Assembly: GCA_023267415.1 (NCBI GenBank)
Contig: JAHFNM010000004.1
Coordinates: 1 to 28,234, forward strand
Length of the DNA stretch: 28,234 bases
Direction of reading: 5' to 3'
Origin: Candidatus Nomurabacteria bacterium
GTDB taxonomy: Bacteria; Patescibacteriota; Minisyncoccia; Phycocordibacterales; UBA9973
Shown here: positions 23,801 through 28,234 of the stretch, piece by piece
Position numbering within the stretch: the first letter of the stretch is position 1
Layout: each line of letters starts with the position of its first letter
Notes under the pieces: generated by a model
What the model saw: only the letters and a program-made list of their open reading frames with translations
What the model was told of the DNA's origin: nothing
Databases searched by the model: none
Translations under genes and position numbers: made by a program

Positions 23801-24434
23801 TAACGCTGTCGAAGCCGATGATGGAGTTAAGTTTGCGCACCGCAGAATCTCCTACGCTCTTTAAGAGTGAGCCAGTGTCTGTGGCGTAGAGTGGATTGCC
23901 GTTGAATCCGTGGTTGATCCAGTTGATGGTCGAGAGTGTGAGCTGGCGAAGGATCACACCTGCAGCAGCGCGTTCGACTGCATTCGTGCATGTTTCTTTG
24001 TCTGCTTGTGCCGCAGCTGAGCGAGCAATAGTGTTGAGTGCTTTGTTGGTCGATCCAGTGGCCGAGAGGTGGACGAGTTGGTCCTCCGATTGGCCGCCCT
24101 CTGTTCCTCCATTTGCTGCGCCCGATGCTCCGCTAATGGCAGCCGAGAGGAGAGATCCTCCTGTATCATCTTCGTCATCACTTGAAAAAAGTGACTCGAC
24201 GGCCGATTGGATCTTTCGCTTGTTACAGGCGATCGTTGCTGCCGCGATCGCGCCGGTCGTGTCTTGGACAAGAGAGTCGAGCGTGCCTCCTGCCTGAGAA
24301 TTATTCGTGCCATAGTTGTATCCGATGCTTTGTGCGAAGGTGCTTGTCGGTATTGTGGCTGCGCTCGCAGTGATCATCGTGCAGACCAAAAGACCTGACA
24401 AAGCATTCCGGTAGCCGAGGATCTTTCGCATCAT
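20835..24434 (-). CDS. large secreted protein of the T4SS-like cluster
   Basis: A 1199-residue protein started at the ATG at 24434; the next codon is also ATG. A signal peptide (about 1-35, ending STFAQ) precedes a long Ala/Ser/Asn-rich outside region. Features in order: an alanine-rich coiled coil (about 330-400), a hydrophobic glycine-zipper stretch (about 622-662, GTIVGAVVAGAIAGSVV), and a DUF5011/HYR-type Ig domain (about 848-925, NEGDSYTDAGATAVD then PGVYTITYDVTDKNG). A Cys-containing C-terminal region follows. About ten cysteines lie in the exported part. It is co-transcribed with the VirB6-like gene 6 nt downstream. The size suggests a surface or channel component. No specific family is recognised for the rest. 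Confidence 0.8.
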   Translation of the reverse strand: MMRKILGYRNALSGLLVCTMITASAATIPTSTFAQSIGYNYGTNNSQAGGTLDSLVQDTTGAIAAATIACNKRKIQSAVESLFSSDDEDDTGGSLLSAAISGASGAANGGTEGGQSEDQLVHLSATGSTNKALNTIARSAAAQADKETCTNAVERAAAGVILRQLTLSTINWINHGFNGNPLYATDTGSLLKSVGDSAVRKLNSIIGFDSVNYPFGKIVAQGLTNQLSSSFAQRAQYSLDQVVGQQYPGKTGTDFGNDFSIGGWNAFLGQTFLNNNPIGFNIAAQNELSRNLADTNYSPAQAIRDSLQRSGGFLDIRTCVDPNYEPGTDIKATEAANSAAADRAAATKAAVAKATNDLAQANASGDPVAIQAAQARLGAYNNLMMQANSALAAADAASAKAASKTVCAKWQTQTPGSIVAHQLTSSLDTTNSQLINGQDLSTDITAIFDALSNQLINKGLSSLSSAQNANTTDFTKNSSGGNDNTQALANVDTGPNGTWANQGSNFNVFTDIPSVIRYEDNSRDDTKLVTGCEIASGFSPSGQFCSGDPTLPEGYQQILEKEIAAQQDLVTAIYELDYCVPGPHPGAIEAIESTAQTFISTPTLFPASASINDFHKVLSTYGTTAGTIVGAVVAGAIAGSVVPGIGNAIGAVVGLVVGIVLKMIGDNHDNINENAYGQFVGAVMGVDFHYNGYGQADFNGYNNSSHVITYLAHRYKEAMQMTYGATYSDTVAADDAAKKDPGGRSTTQGSPNSGTPSFIPDLSTTNATRAKIVNASYNAFVKDISDLVALDNNEFPKVQGIRNSAVQNQNLRNASVSIESQLEHLMLSIQGLTQLQGYPGLTGALDVIPTITIAGNKIVTVNEGDSYTDAGATAVDRTGVDISASITSVNNVDTYTPGVYTITYDVTDKNGVSANQVLRTVRVLDPNGIVVNKSVSNYAVKTNIGNALYSGMLTDGTGGNTPVRDYNKDLQTIQNITDVSSLSEYEQQLRKINDTFQQLAPYIHGVEDLRKEEAVLSAMLNEKNSIAGMDANGTLLKNTSLAQCIKATTDPKSPYLRDGGPTARVLFSFVTANGATTANLPTWLTDLIPPQMSFLPDWHYAQGNGVQLRGKNWFPKDGEPEYPADKKDCSFLFNNFHGNTMTGTAGMDTASAFACSSGNNSGTATLDNEKLIRNDDISSLDLQPIDNALKGLEHIVRMY

Positions 24435-24444
24435 ATGTATATAT

Positions 24445-24457
24445 AGTATACCCGCAC
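24445..24457 (-). promoter_or_regulatory. promoter of the 1199-aa/VirB6-like operon
   Basis: GTGCGGG-TATACT on the minus strand, identical over 13 bases to the promoter of the next gene upstream (25399-25411). TTCAAA about 16 nt upstream may be a -35 (four of six to TTGACA). The -10 ends 10 nt before the ATG at 24434. Confidence 0.55.
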
Positions 24458-24485
24458 GCACAGCTTTTTGAAAGCAAAAAAAGAG

Positions 24486-25391
24486 TTAATTTGCGAAATA
24501 AACCTTCAGCGTTTTCGCTGCGTTCTCGGAAAGGGTGTTTGCTTTGGCATAATCGTCGATTCCCACCATTCCAGTGATCGCATCAGTATAGATATTTTGT
24601 GCTTGGGCGAGCGATGCTCCCATTTGTGCGGTGGCATTTGCCAGATCAAGGGCGTTTTGGGTGACCGCGGCAGGGGTTGGGATGGCGATGATCTTTTTGG
24701 CGAGGGCGATATAGGCATCCGATATTGGCTGGAGCTCTTTGAGTACTTCTGCTCCCCCGCCATTTAGGCCCTCCGCGATGATCGTCAGTTCATTGCCGAA
24801 TCCTACGCCTGCATACTGGTCGATGGCTTTTTTCAAAGCTGCTGCATATGCAGCTTTTGCTGCAGCAGGGCTTTTGGAAGAGATAGTCATGTCACTTCTT
24901 GAATAAGTGACAGCATTTGTATGCTTTGCGTCAACGCCGTCGGCGACCGATGCGGCAATCTTTGCCAAGCTCTCCTCTGTAAGAGACCCGGATTGGCGAA
25001 GGGCCAAGATCGTAGAGAGCAGGGTTTGACTGAATTTGTCGGTTTCGTTCGTTGAGGTATCTCCGCTGGCCACACCGCCGTTCGCTGACAGTTTTTTCTG
25101 GTCGATGATCGCCTTGTTCTTTGCCCCGTCTCCTTTTGGGTCGAGTCCCCACAGCGATTCTTCCCAATCGGCGATGCCGTTATTGTTCGAGTCCTGAATG
25201 AGCAGGTCACTCACCGTTCCGTTGGCTTCCACTAATGGACCGTTGCCCTTTCTATTGAAAATGCCGTGCGAACCCCAAATGCTCGTGACTGCAAAAAAAA
25301 CGATCACTACAAGCGCGCATGCGCCGATGATCTTTGTAAATTGTTTGCTTGGTAGGTATGCAGAATATTTTTTGAATCGTTCCAGTTCCAT
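24486..25391 (-). CDS. membrane-anchored protein with calcium-loop motif
   Basis: A 301-residue protein started at the ATG at 25391 (MELERFKKYSAYLPSKQF). A longer open frame overlaps rsmA and is spurious. One transmembrane helix (about 19-37) puts the rest outside. DSNNNGIADWEESLWGLDP (67-85) is a thrombospondin type 3/dockerin-like Dx[DN]xDG-type calcium loop (D67, N69, N71, D75, E78). The C-terminal two thirds is helical and Ala/Lys-rich. It opens the secretion cluster and shares a promoter box with the next operon, so it is probably a co-regulated part. Function is unknown. Confidence 0.75.
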   Translation of the reverse strand: MELERFKKYSAYLPSKQFTKIIGACALVVIVFFAVTSIWGSHGIFNRKGNGPLVEANGTVSDLLIQDSNNNGIADWEESLWGLDPKGDGAKNKAIIDQKKLSANGGVASGDTSTNETDKFSQTLLSTILALRQSGSLTEESLAKIAASVADGVDAKHTNAVTYSRSDMTISSKSPAAAKAAYAAALKKAIDQYAGVGFGNELTIIAEGLNGGGAEVLKELQPISDAYIALAKKIIAIPTPAAVTQNALDLANATAQMGASLAQAQNIYTDAITGMVGIDDYAKANTLSENAAKTLKVYFAN

Positions 25392-25398
25392 GCTACTC

Positions 25399-25411
25399 AG
25401 TATACCCGCAC
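25399..25411 (-). promoter_or_regulatory. promoter of the calcium-loop gene
   Basis: GTGCGGG-TATACT on the minus strand, the same 13 bases as at 24445-24457. The hexamer ends 7 nt before the ATG at 25391, and TTGCTC 17 nt upstream may be a partial -35. It lies next to the rsmA stop codon. Confidence 0.55.
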
Positions 25412-25413
25412 AC

Positions 25414-26211
25414 TTACTTTTGAGCAAAAACGTTTGCGAGTGAGATCCAAATCGAAAGCGGCATGTCCTCTGCCCGTGCCTTTGGTGACACGCCAAGTGT
25501 TTCAAATGCTTGTGTGATCGCTTCCTTGTTTGCGACTGTTTCGAGATTGCGGGCGGCAAGTTTGCGCTTGTGGGCGAAGCCTGCGTGTACGATGTCGAAA
25601 AAATGTTTTGTGTCGCCACCGTTAAATTGGTCCTGCGAAATAGTGTCTACCAGAAGTACGGCTGAGTCTACTTTTGGTGCCGGTCGAAATGCGCTGGCCG
25701 GAACCTTGGCTGTGATCTTTGGGTTGCCGAATGCTTTGACTGAAATAGAGAGAATACTCTCTTTGTTGTCTCGAGCGACGATGCGAGTAGCGACTTCTTT
25801 TTGGATGAGCACTACCATGCACGACGGATGGTTTTTTTCCGTCAGGAATTTTTCGAATATCGCCCCGGTAATATAGTACGGGATGTTTGCAACAAGTTTG
25901 TAGGCGCCGGAGAACAGGCCGGCACTCTCAGGATTCCATTTCAATATGTCGGCTTCGATAAGTGTGAGAGCTCCGGAGGCGATCTCAGCCGAAAAGCGTT
26001 CGGACAATAGCGGGATGAGCGCTCCGTCGAATTCCACGGCGATCACTTTCGCGCCGGTCGATAGGAGGGCGTGCGTCAGCACGCCCTCCCCCGGACCGAT
26101 CTCAAGCACGGTGTCGTCAGCACCAACCTTTCCCGAAGATACCATGGCCTTGATGGCAGAGGCGCTGCGCAGAAAATGCTGCCCGAGAGATTTTTTTGGT
26201 CGATGAGTCAT
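25414..26211 (-). CDS. rsmA: 16S rRNA (adenine1518/1519-N6)-dimethyltransferase
   Basis: A 265-residue SAM-dependent enzyme (KsgA) that dimethylates two adenines near the 3' end of 16S rRNA during small-subunit assembly. The family opening KKSLGQHFLRS is at 6-16. SAM motif I is EIGPGEG (37-43), and the catalytic NIPYY is at 109-113. AFRPAPKVDSAVL near 175 is the C-terminal signature. Length is typical. It follows pcrA by 32 nt on the same strand and is probably co-transcribed with it. An 11-bp hairpin lies in its early coding region. Confidence 0.96.
   Translation of the reverse strand: MTHRPKKSLGQHFLRSASAIKAMVSSGKVGADDTVLEIGPGEGVLTHALLSTGAKVIAVEFDGALIPLLSERFSAEIASGALTLIEADILKWNPESAGLFSGAYKLVANIPYYITGAIFEKFLTEKNHPSCMVVLIQKEVATRIVARDNKESILSISVKAFGNPKITAKVPASAFRPAPKVDSAVLLVDTISQDQFNGGDTKHFFDIVHAGFAHKRKLAARNLETVANKEAITQAFETLGVSPKARAEDMPLSIWISLANVFAQK
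26064..26089 (-). repeat. hairpin inside rsmA
   Basis: GGAGGGCGTGC (26064-26074) pairs perfectly with GCACGCCCTCC (26079-26089) around a GTCA loop. It overlaps the codons just after SAM motif I. No T-run follows, so it is not a terminator. Confidence 0.6.
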
Positions 26212-26243
26212 AGCTAAGCCATATCCTACACTAGCGGAGCTGC

Positions 26244-28163
26244 TTAGTCGAAGAAGATGCTTGGAAGGGATTGCGGAATGTCGGCGTGCATTTCGATCAG
26301 CTCGGCCGGGATGTCGTAAAGGAATTGCGATGGAAGCGATATGTTGCGCTGTCCAAATATAGTGCGGGCCTGTGCGTTCACCAGATAGAGTCGTTCCTTT
26401 GCGCGAGTGAGTGCGACGTAAAACAATCGACGCTCTTCTTCAGAGTCTTCGATGCGCGCCGCACGGCTGGCGCGCTCGTGTGGAAAGAGTCCTTCTTCAA
26501 GTCCTACGATGAACACGACGCGGAATTCCAATCCCTTGGATGCGTGAACGGTGAGCATGCGCACGCCTTCCGGAGAATCGCGGAGAGCGTCCTGGTCGGA
26601 GCGGAGCGCGGCGTCTTCCAAAAATTTGAGCACGCCGTCGCCGAGCGGAAGCGTGTCGTATATCGAGGCAAGCGTGGCGAGTTCCCCCACGTTTTCAACG
26701 CGTTCGATCCCCTGCTCCCCTTCGCTTTCGTATTCTTCCCGCAGCCCGCTCTGTTCTAAGACAAAGCGAATGAGCGCGGACGGATATTCTGTTTCGCTCG
26801 CAACTTTTATTCGATCGAGGATATTTTCAAATTTGGAAAAAGCCAATTGTGTTTTTGGCGAAAGATCCTCGCGTCGTCCGGCGAATATCTTGGCGATCGA
26901 TGCGTCACCGATGCCGCGGCGCGGCGTGTTGATCGTGCGCTTTATGTCGGCCAAACTGTCGCGGTTGAGTGCGGCACGGATGTACGAGATCACATCCTTC
27001 ACTTCCATGCGTTCGAAGAACTGTGTGCCAAGCACGCGGTATGGTACGTCGGCATAGAGAAATGATTCTTCAAGTGCTCGCGATTGGAAGTTTGCTCGGA
27101 ATAGGACGGCGATCTCCTCCGGCGGAATACCGCTTGCGATTAGCTTTTCACATTCGCGCGCCACGAACGTGGCCTCGTCTACTTCGCTGAATCCTTCATA
27201 ACGGATGAGCTTTTCTCCGGTACCGAGTTCGGTAAACAAATTCTTCGGAATGCGCACGGTGTTTTTTATGATGATGGCGTTGGCCGCTTCAAGTATTCGC
27301 GAAGTCGAACGATAGTTCTGTTCCAGGAACACCGTGTGCGCGCCGGGAAAGTCCTTTTCAAAGTGAAGCATGTTCTTGATCTTGGCTCCGCGCCAGCTGT
27401 AGATGTTCTGGTCGGTGTCCCCGACCACGCAGATATTCTTCTTGTCTCCGGCGAGAAGTTTTACCATGCGGTATTCCATTTCGTTCGTGTCCTGGTACTC
27501 GTCCACATGAATGTATTGGTAGCGTCGTTGATACGCTTCGCGGATGCCGACTTCCTTTTCCAAAAGACGCACGGCTTTGACGATGAGATCGTCAAAATCC
27601 ACGCCGCGCGAAGCTTTTAGTTTTTCCTCGTAGCTTCGCCAAATGCGCACGGCATCGGATTCGGTGTGGCTTGCGATCTTGTCTGCCATCGTCTCCGGCG
27701 TATCCCCGGCCATCTTCGCGGTCGAGATAATGTGCTTGACGCGCTTTGGATCGAGGATCTTTGGGTCGATGCCAAACTCGCGCATGCATTCGCGAATGAT
27801 ACTTTTTGCATCGTCTTCATCGAAGATGCTGAAATGCTTTGTCAGTCCGAAATATCCGGCATTCTCTCGGATGATCGATCCACCAAGCCGGTGGAAAGTG
27901 GTCACTGTCGGAGCGCCTTCGATATGATGCTTTTCGATCGCGCTTTGCACGCGCTCGCGCATTTCGCCTGAAGCTTTGTTGGTGAATGTTACGGCAAGAA
28001 TATGTTCCGGTGCAACTCCCTGCAGTATAAGATGGACGATGCGTTCTGTGAGTGTCTTGGTCTTGCCCGCACCTGCGCCCGCGACGATGAGAAGCGGCCC
28101 TTCGGTTTTGAGCACTGCTTCGCGCTGTGCAGGATTGAGATGCGAGAGATCGTGATGTTCCAT
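26244..28163 (-). CDS. pcrA: UvrD/PcrA-type SF1 DNA helicase
   Basis: A 639-residue 3'-5' ATP-dependent helicase for repair and replication restart. The Q-motif region (LNPAQREAV) is at 9-17, Walker A GAGAGKT at 29-35, and motif Ia VTFTNKAS at 58-65. The Walker B motif VDEYQDTN is at 220-227 and motif III VVGDTDQNIYSWRGA at 246-260. The C-terminal TVHASKGLEF and LFYVALTRAKERL are motifs V and VI. All are intact. It is about 80-100 residues shorter than typical PcrA/UvrD and lacks the usual extended C-terminal tail. An extended -10 lies 8 nt upstream. PcrA and UvrD cannot be told apart here. Confidence 0.95.
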   Translation of the reverse strand: MEHHDLSHLNPAQREAVLKTEGPLLIVAGAGAGKTKTLTERIVHLILQGVAPEHILAVTFTNKASGEMRERVQSAIEKHHIEGAPTVTTFHRLGGSIIRENAGYFGLTKHFSIFDEDDAKSIIRECMREFGIDPKILDPKRVKHIISTAKMAGDTPETMADKIASHTESDAVRIWRSYEEKLKASRGVDFDDLIVKAVRLLEKEVGIREAYQRRYQYIHVDEYQDTNEMEYRMVKLLAGDKKNICVVGDTDQNIYSWRGAKIKNMLHFEKDFPGAHTVFLEQNYRSTSRILEAANAIIIKNTVRIPKNLFTELGTGEKLIRYEGFSEVDEATFVARECEKLIASGIPPEEIAVLFRANFQSRALEESFLYADVPYRVLGTQFFERMEVKDVISYIRAALNRDSLADIKRTINTPRRGIGDASIAKIFAGRREDLSPKTQLAFSKFENILDRIKVASETEYPSALIRFVLEQSGLREEYESEGEQGIERVENVGELATLASIYDTLPLGDGVLKFLEDAALRSDQDALRDSPEGVRMLTVHASKGLEFRVVFIVGLEEGLFPHERASRAARIEDSEEERRLFYVALTRAKERLYLVNAQARTIFGQRNISLPSQFLYDIPAELIEMHADIPQSLPSIFFD

Positions 28164-28171
28164 GAGTAACC

Positions 28172-28180
28172 ATCATAGCA
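28172..28180 (-). promoter_or_regulatory. extended -10 promoter of pcrA
   Basis: TGC-TATGAT on the minus strand, preceded by TA as in the rpmH and yidC promoters (TATGCTAT). It ends 8 nt before the ATG at 28163. Confidence 0.55.
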
Positions 28181-28202
28181 TACGAAAAAAACCGTTCCCT
28201 AA

Positions 28203-28218
28203 ATCAGCTTTCGCTGAT
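28203..28218. other. small hairpin at the right edge
   Basis: ATCAGC and GCTGAT form a 6-bp stem with a TTTC loop, about 40 nt upstream of the pcrA start. It may be the end of a neighbouring unit outside the window; its role cannot be judged. Confidence 0.3.
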
Positions 28219-28234
28219 CGGGCGAACACAAAAA

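Noticed and set aside
24836..24875. GCTGC/GCAGC palindromic stretch
   Set aside because: Low-complexity alanine codons (PAAAKAAYAAA) in the calcium-loop gene produce it.
25392..25619. Upstream extension of the calcium-loop gene by 76 codons
   Set aside because: It is antisense-free but overlaps the rsmA coding region in another frame and crosses the promoter at 25399-25411; the protein has a natural start at 25391.
1..28234. tRNA, rRNA, CRISPR array, transposase or phage genes
   Set aside because: None seen on either strand; gaps are short and no regularly spaced repeats, cloverleaf or recombinase motif was found by eye.

Overview
The gene content suggests a chromosomal segment from a Patescibacteria/CPR bacterium, most like Parcubacteria. 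Pointers are a minimal dnaA/dnaN/rpmH/rnpA/yidD/yidC/jag block, a PrgI + TraC-like + VirB4 + VirB6-like cluster with large secreted proteins of unknown function, few Shine-Dalgarno sites, and no tRNA, rRNA, CRISPR or transposase in the window. This placement rests on recognised gene families and synteny, not on a database search.

Layout. 1-874 (-) is the N-terminal part of tyrS, running off the left edge. 933-3443 (+) is a class A penicillin-binding protein, closed by a perfect hairpin shared with a small minus-strand gene (3492-3752) that may be DciA/DUF721-like. 3836-4793 (-) holds a HIT hydrolase and a SET-domain protein. 4799-7481 (-) holds dnaN and dnaA, with DnaA-box-like sites between them and a repeat-bearing region upstream of dnaA, so this is the probable replication origin. 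7795-9963 (+) is rpmH (44 aa), rnpA, yidD, yidC and jag. From 10001 to the right end every gene is on the minus strand. In transcription order they are pcrA/uvrD, rsmA, a calcium-loop membrane protein, a 1199-aa secreted protein, a VirB6-like membrane protein, a 276-aa cytoplasmic protein, PrgI, a TraC-like protein, the VirB4 ATPase, an Ig-like exported protein, a VirB2-like pilin fused to an M15 peptidase-like domain, and an anchored beta-propeller-like protein.

Function. The left half supplies replication initiation, ribosome and RNase P parts, membrane insertion and wall synthesis. About 15 kb of the right half looks like one envelope-spanning type IV secretion-like machine: VirB4 is the only ATPase seen, PrgI and the VirB6-like protein would form the membrane channel, the VirB2-like segment a pilin-like part, and the M15 domain could open peptidoglycan. 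No relaxase, VirD4 coupling protein or VirB11 is in the window, so DNA uptake or cell attachment is as plausible as conjugation.

Expression. Many genes have a -10 box, often in the extended TGn form, ending only 6-9 nt before the start codon. That predicts leaderless or nearly leaderless mRNAs across the window and is the strongest structural pattern not explained by the genes. Other notable signals are two families of dispersed palindromic repeats, an 18-bp direct repeat upstream of dnaA, and a 20-bp perfect inverted repeat inside the VirB6-like gene.
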